From contig CAVFKD010000001.1 in assembly GCA_963623095.1 (NCBI GenBank), forward strand, positions 35,485-99,484: a stretch of DNA of 64,000 nucleotides, given 5' to 3'. Positions 43,501 to 51,620 of this stretch are shown here, one piece after another; position 1 is the stretch's first letter, and each line of letters opens with the position of its first letter. Position numbers and translations under genes: made by a program. This DNA comes from UBA3210 sp963623095 (GTDB lineage Bacteria > Bacillota_I > Bacilli_A > RFN20 > CAG-449). The notes below the pieces were generated by a model. It was not told where the DNA came from, did no database searches, and was given only the letters and a program-made list of their open reading frames with translations.

Positions 43501-44109
43501 AAGTGCTTCCCAATTGATTAATTTATTCCAGTGTTCTGCATCAACAAATTCGACATTTTGAATTTCATGTGAAGTTCTGAAACCATCGAAGAAATGGACA
43601 ACTGGTACTCTTGATTCAATTGCGACTAAGTGAGCAACGTTAGCTAAGTCAGCACATTCTTGAACTGAATGAGCACAAATCATTGTTGCGCCTGTTTGTC
43701 TAACTGCATAAATATCTTGGTGGTCACCAAAGATAGAAAGTGATCTAGTCGCTAAGCTTCTCGCGGAAACATGTAAAACTGCTGGTAAGCATTCACCAAC
43801 CCATTTATAAATGTTTGGAATCATTAATAATAAGCCTTGTGATGCTGTATAAGTAGAAGCTAAAGCTCCGCCTTGTAATGCACCATGGACTGTACCAGAA
43901 GCACCTGCTTCAGATTGCATTTCAACAACTTTAACAGTTGAGCCGAAAGCATTTAATTTGCCTTCAGAAGCATATTGTTCAACAAGTTCTGCCATTGTTG
44001 ATGATGGAGTAATTGGATAGATACTTGCAACTTCAGTAAAGTTATAGCTCGCTAAAGCTGTCGCAGTATTACCATCTACTGATAAAAAACTCTTTTTAAT
44101 ATCTGCCAT
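40549..44109 (-). CDS. nifJ: Pyruvate:ferredoxin (flavodoxin) oxidoreductase, single-chain
   Basis: The 1186-residue enzyme oxidises pyruvate to acetyl-CoA, CO2 and reduced ferredoxin, and marks an anaerobic metabolism. All domains are fused in one chain: the N-terminal TPP and pyruvate-binding region (YPITPSSTMAELVEQY), the gamma-type domain with SVKGLK, two 4Fe-4S motifs CIQCGQCAFVCPHA and CVGCSICVNECPG, and the C-terminal TPP domain with GGDGWSYDIGYGGLDHV and DTEVYSNTGGQ. Length matches NifJ-type PFOR. GAGAGG precedes ATG. Confidence 0.97.
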   Translation of the reverse strand: MADIKKSFLSVDGNTATALASYNFTEVASIYPITPSSTMAELVEQYASEGKLNAFGSTVKVVEMQSEAGASGTVHGALQGGALASTYTASQGLLLMIPNIYKWVGECLPAVLHVSARSLATRSLSIFGDHQDIYAVRQTGATMICAHSVQECADLANVAHLVAIESRVPVVHFFDGFRTSHEIQNVEFVDAEHWNKLINWEALEEFKKGALNPHTHPVTRGGAENDDIYFQTREAQNIHFNKVVDIACKYFAEATKLTGREYAPFTYYGAKDADRVIIAMGSITECTKEVVDTLNANGEKVGLVKVHLYRPFSAKHLVDVIPTTVKKVAVLDRTKEMGASGEPLYLDVVASFEQMGRHFDLVLGGRYGLSSKDTQPKHVKAVYDFLNAKKTWNGFTIGIVDDLTHLSLPVDEKFHTHNSYTSCLFYGLGSDGTVSANKSSIKIIGDATHQYAQAYFAYDSRKAGGVTRSHLRFGKEPIRSTYYVEHADFLSCSLDSYIYKFDMIKCLKEGGTFLLNTTLDKETLIKSMPNRMKHQLAEKKAKFYIIDAVSLASKIGLGRRTNTILQSAFFYLNQQIMPYAEAQDWMKKFAKKSYAKKGDDIVKMNWDAIDAGAEGLEEVAVDPKWIELPYNKVYEQSGDDYMDNYVNVIGQLDGYDLPTSKFTEYELLTGTMRNDVTFNEKRSIADRVPVWNKDACIQCGQCAFVCPHATIRPFLLDDKEVEGLPEIAKGDLIDAIGPSVKGLKYRIQVSPRNCVGCSICVNECPGKRVKDEATGEFVQVKALKMVDAKTQYAQEDAANYLYKHVEYKADKFPVTTVKGASLLYPYMEVSGACAGCGETPYYRLASQLFGKDMLIANATGCSSIYSGSTPLTPFCTDKNGEGIAWGNSLFEDNAEYGFGMRVATDYKLGEIIRLMNKAIEEGTVTGDEKALFEDYIEHIKDREHVRGILPQLKEIIAKHNLTELKRLERDLLDKSVWIVGGDGWSYDIGYGGLDHVLANEEDVNVLVLDTEVYSNTGGQSSKSSQTGSIAKFTASGKKTAKKFLALMMMTYGNVYVAQIAMGANKMQAIKAMKEAESYDGPSIIICYAPCANHGIKGGLGNAQMTEKKAVECGYFPIFRYDPRKGDDALQIDCPEPDFSKFRDFVMCETRYSQLPKVNPEHCEELLTKSEKCAKDRWNKLQMFLKK

Positions 44110-44332
44110 AAATACCTCTCTTTGATATATAAAAATTAATTTTAAATTAACCTATTACATCATTAATATTTTACTACAATTATATTTAAATATAAATATT
44201 GAATTCTTAAGCGATTTTTTCAATTTTTAAAAAGAATTGACTTTTCGCGTAAAAACTCGATATAGGTAAATTTTTACTTTATTCTACTAGTACAAAATGT
44301 ATCTTGTAAATAAACGATATTGTAGTAATTAA

Positions 44333-44371
44333 AGAAAAACTGTTGAACCGTCAAAAAAGATTCAACAGTTT
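44333..44371 (-). terminator. Terminator of the hexuronate operon
   Basis: AAACTGTTGAA / TTCAACAGTTT (44337-44347, 44361-44371) with T tract beyond. The 44110-44332 stretch upstream of the PFOR gene holds no clear feature apart from weak TATAAT-like tracts. Confidence 0.8.
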
Positions 44372-44374
44372 CCA

Positions 44375-45208
44375 TTATTTATTTAATTTTTTAATTAATT
44401 CTAAACTAGGAACAATATCTTCACCAGTTACACCTTCAAAAATTAAAGTTGCATTAGGTGCATATTTTTTGATATTAGAAATAATAAATTCAAAATCAAT
44501 TATTCCTTTACCAAGTCCACATTGAACTAATTTATCTCCTTCAACATAGAAATCTTTTAAATGGAAGATTTTAATATCTTCTTTAAATGTTTCAAGAGCA
44601 TGAAGGAATATTTCTTTATAACTTTGATAATTACCGATATAAATTAAATTATAAATATCGATAGTTACTTTTACATAATCAGAATTAAGTTCATCAATCG
44701 CTCTTTTAAGTTGATCAACTGAATAAATTACATGTCCCCAAGCAGGTTCCATTAATACAGTTGTATGATACTTTTCTGCGTTATCTTTTAATTCATGGAA
44801 GATGGTCATTGTATCTAAATAACCTTCTTCAGTTTGATTCTTAGGATTATATGTCCATTTATCATCATTGTATGAACCAGTTTCTGTTCCAACGTATTTA
44901 GCGTCAATTTTTGAAGCTAAACGTAAATGATCAATAAAATAATCTTTATTTTTCTTTACTAATTCTTTATTGGAATGAACTGGATTAAAATAAGCACCAA
45001 GCATCGCAACATTAATATTGCGTTTAACTAATTCTTCATGTACTGGTTTTAATGTTTCTTCATTAAAGATAATAGGATTACCATTTTCATCTACAAAAGC
45101 CTTTTTAAAGACTAATTGTACATTGTCAAATCCTAGATTTTTACATCTATCTAAGACATCAGGAACTAATCCTTTACCTACATCGTGAAGACGAATACCA
45201 ATTTTCAT
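44375..45208 (-). CDS. Sugar phosphate isomerase/epimerase-like TIM-barrel protein
   Basis: The 277-residue protein fits the xylose-isomerase-like AP endonuclease 2 TIM barrel: MKIGIRLHDVG, LGAYFNP, GTETGSYN, LMEPAWGHV, IDIYNLIYIGNY and FHLKDFYVEG with metal-binding Glu, Asp and His residues at expected strands. These proteins interconvert keto sugars or hydrolyse sugar derivatives. It lies 1 bp after uxaA in the uxaB-uxaA unit, so its substrate is probably a hexuronate derivative such as tagaturonate or fructuronate. Confidence 0.82.
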   Translation of the reverse strand: MKIGIRLHDVGKGLVPDVLDRCKNLGFDNVQLVFKKAFVDENGNPIIFNEETLKPVHEELVKRNINVAMLGAYFNPVHSNKELVKKNKDYFIDHLRLASKIDAKYVGTETGSYNDDKWTYNPKNQTEEGYLDTMTIFHELKDNAEKYHTTVLMEPAWGHVIYSVDQLKRAIDELNSDYVKVTIDIYNLIYIGNYQSYKEIFLHALETFKEDIKIFHLKDFYVEGDKLVQCGLGKGIIDFEFIISNIKKYAPNATLIFEGVTGEDIVPSLELIKKLNK

Positions 45209-45209
45209 A

Positions 45210-46688
45210 TTATAAAGTTACTCCATCTTTGAAAATTGCAATTTCTTGGAATTCATTAATTTCATTCTTAGTTTTTGTTTCACCATTAATGACACTAATT
45301 AAATAATTCTTAAATTGTTCAAAGACTTCATCTTTTGATTTACCATCAACAATTTGTCCAGCATTGAAATCAATCCAGTTAGATTTCTTATTCGCTAATG
45401 CGGAATTAGTTGCAATCTTAACTGTTGGGACAAATGTTCCAAATGGTGTACCTCTACCAGTTGTGAATAAAATTAATTGTGCACCAGCAGAAGCAATATT
45501 TGTACAAGCAACCATATCGTTACCTGGACCATTTAATAAATTTAAGCCTACTTGAGATACAATTTGTCCTACGTATAAGACATCTTGAACTTTAGTTAAG
45601 CCAGATTTTTGAACACAACCTAAAGATTTATCTTCTAAAGTTGTGATACCTCCAGCTTTGTTACCTGGAGATGGGTTTTCATAACATACTTGATTATGAG
45701 CGGTGTAATATGCTTTAAAGCCATTGATTAAATGAACAATCTTTTCAAATGTTTCTTCATCTTTAGCTCTCTTCATTAATACTTGTTCAGCACCAAACAT
45801 TTCTGGTACTTCACTTAAAATTGTAGATCCTCCGTTAACTACCATATAATCAGACATCATACCGACTAATGGGTTTGCAGTAATTCCAGAGAATCCATCA
45901 GATCCGCCGCATTTTAAACCAATAGTAACTGCGCTTAAAGGCATTTCTACTCTTTGGTCTTTAATCATTTTTTCATATAATTCTAAACACATTTTTGTGC
46001 CAGTTTCGACTTCGTCTTCAACATCTTGGCTTCTTAAGAATACAACTCTATCTGGGTCATAATCTTTTAATGTGTCTTTGAATGATTGTAATTGGTTATT
46101 TTCACAACCTAATGCAAGAACTAAAACGCCACCTGCATTTGGATGTAAACAAATTGAATGTAATAATTCAACAGTATTTTGATGATCATCACCAATTTGA
46201 GAACAACCATATGGATGTTTACAAACAATAACGCCATCAATTTTACTTGCATCAATTTGGCTTAAAACTTCTTTTTTAATTGATTCAGCTTGTGAATTAA
46301 CACAACCTACTAAAGGAACAATAAATAAAGAATTTCTAATACCATAACGATTGAATTTACGTTTAAATAGTTTTACCTTAACGTCTTCTTTTTTAGCTTC
46401 TGGAGTAGAAAATGAAGGTGTATAAGTATATTCGAGTTCACCACTTAAATTTGTTTCAATATTATGTGAATGAACGTGTTCACCTTTTTTAATATCTCTA
46501 GTTGCATGTCCAATAGGATAACCATATTTAATAAGGTTTTCGCCTTTTTTAATATCAACTAAAGCAAATTTGTGAGCGCAAGTGATGTCATCTAATAATG
46601 TGACATCTCCTGCAACTTCACCTTTTTTCAAATCTTTTAAAGCAACTGCGACATTATCGGTAGAATTAATCTTTAAAAAATTTGCCAT
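45210..46688 (-). CDS. uxaA: Altronate dehydratase
   Basis: The 492-residue enzyme converts D-altronate to 2-dehydro-3-deoxygluconate (KDG). The N-terminal SAF domain occupies roughly residues 1-95 (NSTDNVAVALKDLKKGE...DIKKGEHVHSHN); the catalytic UxaA part follows, with GVIVCKHPYGCSQIG, LALGCENNQ, TIGLKCGGSDGFSGITANP and NASAGAQL-like TNIASAGAQLILFTTG. It is in an operon with tagaturonate reductase (next upstream) and precedes the isomerase by 1 bp. Confidence 0.95.
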   Translation of the reverse strand: MANFLKINSTDNVAVALKDLKKGEVAGDVTLLDDITCAHKFALVDIKKGENLIKYGYPIGHATRDIKKGEHVHSHNIETNLSGELEYTYTPSFSTPEAKKEDVKVKLFKRKFNRYGIRNSLFIVPLVGCVNSQAESIKKEVLSQIDASKIDGVIVCKHPYGCSQIGDDHQNTVELLHSICLHPNAGGVLVLALGCENNQLQSFKDTLKDYDPDRVVFLRSQDVEDEVETGTKMCLELYEKMIKDQRVEMPLSAVTIGLKCGGSDGFSGITANPLVGMMSDYMVVNGGSTILSEVPEMFGAEQVLMKRAKDEETFEKIVHLINGFKAYYTAHNQVCYENPSPGNKAGGITTLEDKSLGCVQKSGLTKVQDVLYVGQIVSQVGLNLLNGPGNDMVACTNIASAGAQLILFTTGRGTPFGTFVPTVKIATNSALANKKSNWIDFNAGQIVDGKSKDEVFEQFKNYLISVINGETKTKNEINEFQEIAIFKDGVTL

Positions 46689-46689
46689 T

Positions 46690-48132
46690 TTATTCTCCTA
46701 AGAATTTAACTAATGCTTTCTTCATTCCTAATTCTTCAATATCTTTGTAGTAACCAGTTACAACTTTTGTCATATCTGCAACTTTATTTAAGTCTTCACC
46801 CCACATAGATACTTGGCTTAATACATCAGAAACTAATGCTTCAGCAGATAATCCTTTTTCAAATAATGCTTTGAAGTATTCTAAGTATGCTGGATCATCT
46901 TTTAATGCAATTGCATCATCTCCACGTTTGCCAGCATAGAATTTAATTAATGCTGCAAGAGAGAACATTGCATGACTTGGAAGTTTTCCATTGATTCTTA
47001 AATAATCTTTAACTGTTGGAAGAACTCTTGCTTTATATTTAGAAATTGAGTTTAAAGCAATAGACATTAATTCGTGTCTTACGAATGGGTTTAAATATCT
47101 TTCAAATACTGAATTTGCAAAGCTAACCATTTGATCGTGTGGTAATTCAATTGTTGGAACTACTTCGTCAAATACGAATTCATTTGCGAATTTACCAACA
47201 TATTTATCTTCGATTGATTCTCTAACTGTATCAATACCGTATAAATATGAAACTGGAACCATACATGTATGGCAACCATTTAAGATTTTAACTTTTCTTT
47301 GTTTGTATGGTTTGATTGATTCAGCATAAATAACATTTAATCCTGCTTTATCGCATGGGAAGATCTTTTCAATATGTGGTTCTTTTGCTAAAACCCATAA
47401 GTGGAAGATTTCACCTTTAACGATAGATGAATCAATATAACCTAATTCTTTTGTAATTTCTTCAATTTCATCTCTTGGATAACCTGGAACAATTCTATCA
47501 ACTAATGTTGATGTGAAATGACATGATTTTTCAACCCATGAAATGAATGCTTGGTCATAGCCTTTAACTTTTGCTAAAGCAAGAACACATCTTCTTAATT
47601 CATCACCATTGTTATCAATTAATTCGCAGCAAATAAAGCTTAAACCTTTGTCAGCAGCGCCTTTGAAGTGGTCATATCTTGCTTTTAACATTGCAGTAAC
47701 TTTACCTGGGAAAGTTCTTGGAGTTTTTGTAAAGTCAATATCAGTTTCATCTAATGTGATACCAGCTTCTGTTGTATTAGAAATAACTACTTCTAATGTT
47801 TCATTGCAAGCATAATCAATTAATTTTTCATATTGTGTATAAGGATTGATGAAATCATCTAATACATCAATAACTTCATGTGTTCTAACTGTTTTGCCAT
47901 TGTCAATACCTTGTAAATATAAAGTATATAAGCCATCTTGAGCTTCTAATTCTTTAACTCTACCAAATTCAAGTGGTTGAACAACAACAACGTGTCCATT
48001 ATATGCGCCTGAATCATTCATTTTTTGAATAATCCAATCGACGAATGCTCTTAAGAAGTTACCTTCTCCGAATTGCATTACTTTAATAGGTGCAGTCTTT
48101 TTAGCGACTACTTTACTAGATAAATTTTCCAT
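46690..48132 (-). CDS. uxaB: Tagaturonate reductase
   Basis: The 480-residue NAD-dependent mannitol-dehydrogenase-family enzyme converts D-tagaturonate to D-altronate. The Rossmann start VMQFGEGNFLRAFVDWIIQKM, the NTTEAGI segment and the KVKILNGCHTCMVPVSYLYG motif that carries the catalytic Lys and Asn/His region all match UxaB. It starts the uxaB-uxaA-isomerase unit, downstream of an MsmK-type ATPase; together with UxaA and the kinase at 53980 this covers the galacturonate path to KDG-6-P except for UxaC and the KDPG aldolase. Confidence 0.94.
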   Translation of the reverse strand: MENLSSKVVAKKTAPIKVMQFGEGNFLRAFVDWIIQKMNDSGAYNGHVVVVQPLEFGRVKELEAQDGLYTLYLQGIDNGKTVRTHEVIDVLDDFINPYTQYEKLIDYACNETLEVVISNTTEAGITLDETDIDFTKTPRTFPGKVTAMLKARYDHFKGAADKGLSFICCELIDNNGDELRRCVLALAKVKGYDQAFISWVEKSCHFTSTLVDRIVPGYPRDEIEEITKELGYIDSSIVKGEIFHLWVLAKEPHIEKIFPCDKAGLNVIYAESIKPYKQRKVKILNGCHTCMVPVSYLYGIDTVRESIEDKYVGKFANEFVFDEVVPTIELPHDQMVSFANSVFERYLNPFVRHELMSIALNSISKYKARVLPTVKDYLRINGKLPSHAMFSLAALIKFYAGKRGDDAIALKDDPAYLEYFKALFEKGLSAEALVSDVLSQVSMWGEDLNKVADMTKVVTGYYKDIEELGMKKALVKFLGE

Positions 48133-48155
48133 TTTATTTTTTACTCCCTTAAAAA

Positions 48156-49256
48156 TTAATCTTCGTTAATAATATTTTCTGTTTCTTTATTAAAGAAAAG
48201 AATGTGTTCGTGTCTTACATCAAAATAGAATTCTTTATTGACTTCATATTTTGTGAAAGGTGTAGTTCTTACAACTACGCTATTTTTTCCAATGTAACCA
48301 TAAATGTTCATTGTATCACCTAACATTTCAGAAACTTCAACAATCATTTTTTCTTCCATGATGTCTGGTGTATCTTTTGTAGGTTCAACGTTACAACATT
48401 CTGGTCTAAAGCCCATAACTACTTTTTCTAATTTTGCAGCATTTGCTAAAATTTTTGGATTGTAGTTCTTTAAGTCAAATTTAGTACCATCTTCCGCAGT
48501 AAAAATGTGTCCTGATACAGAACCTGTAATAAAGTTCATTTGAGGATCACCAATGAATCCTGCAACGAAAAGATTTTGTGGTTTGAAATAAAGATCATGT
48601 GGTGTACCAATTTGTTGGATATAACCATCTTTCATAACAACAATTCTATCAGCCATAGTCATAGCTTCGATTTGGTCGTGAGTAACATAAATTGTTGTTG
48701 CGCCTACTCTTTTATGAATTCTTCTAATTTCAGAACGCATGTTAACTCTTTGAATAGCGTCAAGGTTAGATAAAGGTTCGTCCATTAAGAAGACATCTGC
48801 GTGTCTGATTAAAGCTCTACCTAAAGCAACTCTTTGTTGTTGTCCACCAGATAATGCTTTTGGTTTTCTTGCTAAATAAGTTTGGATACCTAAGATTTCT
48901 GAAACTTCTTTAACTCTAACTTCGATTTCATCTTCATCGAAACCAGCAATTCTTAAGCCGAAAGCTAAGTTATCATAAACTGTCATTGTTGGATAAAGAG
49001 CGTAACTTTGGAAAACCATTGAAATACCACGTTCATTTGGTTTTAAAGAGTTAACTACTTTACCATTAATTTCGAATGTACCACCAGAAATTGTTTCAAG
49101 ACCAGCGATCATACGTAATGTTGTAGACTTTCCACATCCGGAAGGTCCAACCATGATAATGAATTCATTATCTTGGATTTCTAAGTTAAAATCGTGAACA
49201 GCATGGAAACCATTGTCGTAGATTTTATTTAGGTTAGTCATTTTTAAGTGTGCCAT
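48156..49256 (-). CDS. Carbohydrate ABC transporter ATP-binding protein (MsmK/UgpC type)
   Basis: The 366-residue ATPase has Walker A GPSGCGKSTTLRMIAG, signature LSGGQQQRVALGRAL, Walker B VFLMDEPLSNLDA and the switch His in YVTHDQIEAM, followed by a C-terminal TOBE regulatory domain. In streptococci MsmK serves several sugar permeases and is coded apart from them. No permease or binding-protein genes are nearby here, so it is probably such a shared ATPase. The gene is followed by uxaB after 23 bp and preceded by an inverted repeat, TTGTGC-N5-GCACAA. Confidence 0.92.
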   Translation of the reverse strand: MAHLKMTNLNKIYDNGFHAVHDFNLEIQDNEFIIMVGPSGCGKSTTLRMIAGLETISGGTFEINGKVVNSLKPNERGISMVFQSYALYPTMTVYDNLAFGLRIAGFDEDEIEVRVKEVSEILGIQTYLARKPKALSGGQQQRVALGRALIRHADVFLMDEPLSNLDAIQRVNMRSEIRRIHKRVGATTIYVTHDQIEAMTMADRIVVMKDGYIQQIGTPHDLYFKPQNLFVAGFIGDPQMNFITGSVSGHIFTAEDGTKFDLKNYNPKILANAAKLEKVVMGFRPECCNVEPTKDTPDIMEEKMIVEVSEMLGDTMNIYGYIGKNSVVVRTTPFTKYEVNKEFYFDVRHEHILFFNKETENIINED

Positions 49257-49307
49257 TATTAAAACTCCTTTGCGATATTATTATATTCTATAATAGAAAA
49301 TTATGCA

Positions 49308-49324
49308 TTGTGCCCCATGCACAA
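49308..49324. promoter_or_regulatory. Inverted repeat before the MsmK-type ATPase gene
   Basis: TTGTGC-CCCAT-GCACAA, a 6-5-6 palindrome in the 162-bp divergent gap between the ATPase and the MATE-hydrolase genes. Possible operator controlling either unit; the cognate regulator is not in the window. Confidence 0.45.
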
Positions 49325-49418
49325 ACATATTTTTACTATCAAAGATTAATATTTCTTTCTTGATTATCTTATTATATAAGATATAAAATAAAATTGTTTT
49401 CGGAGGTAAGAATAATAT

Positions 49419-51620
49419 ATGGCAAAAAAAGTCGATGAAAAACAAAGAAGAAAAATTCTTACTTCTTCCTTATGGGCTGTCGTATTTTCTATTACCGCGC
49501 CTTTATTTTTATATAATTTTATTAATTCAGTTTATTCGTTACTAGACGCAATTATGTTGGCTTATGTTAGTCCTGTTGCTTCTAGTGCAGGAGCTACTTT
49601 AGCCCAAGTTAAAAACTTAATTTCTTCTCTCGCTTCTGGTCTCGCGGCAGGAGGAGCGATTATCGTATCTCGTCATTATGGTGCAGGTGAACTTGATGAA
49701 GCAAAAAAGAATGCGAATGTCATGTTCACTATGAACCTTATTATTATAGGAATAATATTAGGAATTATGCTTCCTCTTGCTATACCAATTATGCAAATAT
49801 GTGGATGTAATGAAGATATTATTCAAGTATCAAGTAATTATTTTAGATTACAATTAGTCGAACAAGTATTAATCGCGGTTAACTCTATTTTTATCGCTTT
49901 AGAAAAATCCAAAGGTAATACAAGAATTATTTTAATTGGTAATTTAATAATGATGGCAATTAAGATCGCATTAAACGCAATTCTAGTTTATGGATTAAAA
50001 GTCGATGACATGACTTATATCGAACTTGCAAGTATTGTTTCTCAATTATTTATGACGGCTCTAGGGTGTTATTATCTATTTAGAAAATCTAATGTCTTTA
50101 GAATTGAATTTAAATTATTATCATTAAAATGGGCATATGTTAAAAAAATATTAGTTATCTCTTTTCCTTTATTCTTAGGTAAGTTTGTTATTTCCTTAGG
50201 TAAAGTAGGAGTTAATGCAATGTGTAAAGTTTATGGTTCATTAACTGTTGGTGCATTAGGTGTTTCAAATAATATCTCAGGTTTAATCACTAACCCTGGC
50301 AATGCATTTGAAGATTCTGAATCAAGTATTGTTTCTCAAAATATCGGTAATGGCAATATGAAGAGATGCTTAAAAACATTCTTTATTAGCTGTGTCATGT
50401 TATTTACTTGGTCATTAATTGGTTTCTTAGTTGTAAGAGTATTCTTCTTAGATGAAATCGTTGGATTATTCGCGAATACTGATCCGGATTATGCTTCTCA
50501 AATTGTTGAATACCAAGAAATGATTAAAGGTATATTCTATTATGATTGTTTATCTATTCCTGCTTTAGCGATTGTCGCAGTAGTATTAGGTTTCTTATAT
50601 GGATATGGTCAAACATTCCTCGCAACAATTAATAATTTATTAAGAATCGCAACTAGAATTGGTACTTTATGGTTCTTACAAACATTTACAGACCTTGGTA
50701 GCGAATCCGCGGGTATTTCCATGGGTATATCAAATGTTTCTATCGCGATACTCTCATTAATTATGTTTGCGATATTTATGATTAAAACTAAAAAGAAAGG
50801 ATATAAAGGTATGCACTTTAGTGATGAAGAACCAGAAATGCATGAAATTAATGGCATTTTAGTAAGAAAAAAAGAAAAGATATTTTTAAAAGATCAAAAA
50901 TCAACTTGTAAAGATGCTTATTTAGAAATCAATAACTTATTTGAAAATAAGCCATGTATCTTAATTATCCCAGGTGGAGGATATTCTCATTTATCTACTA
51001 GAGAATCTAAACCAGTTTCTAACAAGTTTATTTCTTTAGGTTACAATACCGCGATATTATCTTATTCACTTGGTCCAAAATATTCTTATCCAGTACAAAA
51101 AGATGAAGTTAATACTGCATTAATTTATCTATCAACTAAATTTAAAGATTTATTTATTATGGGATTCTCTGCAGGAGGTCATCTTGCCGGTATCGGAGGA
51201 ACAGATGTCAATTCTTCTTTATTAAAAGGTATGATACTTTGTTATCCTGTTATCAATTTTGAAAAAGAAACTCATATCGGTACTAGAGATAATTTCTTAG
51301 GTAAATATAACTTAGATTCTGAATATCAACATAATTTCTCTATTGATAATAGAGTTACAGAAAATACTCCTCCAACTTATATTTGGACTACTTTAGAAGA
51401 TCAAACAGTTCCACCTTCAAATACAACTAGAATGGAAGAAGCTTTAAGTAAAAACAATGTTTATCATGAAATGAAATTATATCCTCATGGTAGACATGGT
51501 CTAGCTCTCGGTGATGAAACTGCGATTAAAGATGGTGATACATCTTATGTTATTCCTGAAGTTCAAGATTGGCCTAATAATGTCGATGCATTTATAAAGA
51601 AGGTCTTAGAAAATGTTTAA
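49419..51620 (+). CDS. MATE efflux transporter fused to a C-terminal alpha/beta hydrolase
   Basis: The 733-residue protein is one reading frame. Residues 1 to about 460 are a complete 12-helix MATE transporter (LYNFINSVYSLLDAIMLAYVS, LAAGGAIIVSRHYGAGELDEAKKN). From about 510 a soluble alpha/beta hydrolase follows: oxyanion PGGGY (518-522), nucleophile Ser584 in GFSAGGH, Asp661 in TLEDQTV and His693 in HGRHGL. The hydrolase resembles sugar-acetyl esterases of the BD-FAE/Axe type. With both MATE ends cytoplasmic, the hydrolase should sit inside the cell. GGAGG precedes ATG. It overlaps the next MATE gene by 8 nt. Confidence 0.88.
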   Translation: MAKKVDEKQRRKILTSSLWAVVFSITAPLFLYNFINSVYSLLDAIMLAYVSPVASSAGATLAQVKNLISSLASGLAAGGAIIVSRHYGAGELDEAKKNANVMFTMNLIIIGIILGIMLPLAIPIMQICGCNEDIIQVSSNYFRLQLVEQVLIAVNSIFIALEKSKGNTRIILIGNLIMMAIKIALNAILVYGLKVDDMTYIELASIVSQLFMTALGCYYLFRKSNVFRIEFKLLSLKWAYVKKILVISFPLFLGKFVISLGKVGVNAMCKVYGSLTVGALGVSNNISGLITNPGNAFEDSESSIVSQNIGNGNMKRCLKTFFISCVMLFTWSLIGFLVVRVFFLDEIVGLFANTDPDYASQIVEYQEMIKGIFYYDCLSIPALAIVAVVLGFLYGYGQTFLATINNLLRIATRIGTLWFLQTFTDLGSESAGISMGISNVSIAILSLIMFAIFMIKTKKKGYKGMHFSDEEPEMHEINGILVRKKEKIFLKDQKSTCKDAYLEINNLFENKPCILIIPGGGYSHLSTRESKPVSNKFISLGYNTAILSYSLGPKYSYPVQKDEVNTALIYLSTKFKDLFIMGFSAGGHLAGIGGTDVNSSLLKGMILCYPVINFEKETHIGTRDNFLGKYNLDSEYQHNFSIDNRVTENTPPTYIWTTLEDQTVPPSNTTRMEEALSKNNVYHEMKLYPHGRHGLALGDETAIKDGDTSYVIPEVQDWPNNVDAFIKKVLENV

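Noticed and set aside
44155..44225. CTTAAG and TTTAAA near the PFOR promoter as another CiaR-type box.
   Set aside because: The half-sites are 21-22 bp apart, not 11, and AT-rich sequence gives such hits easily.
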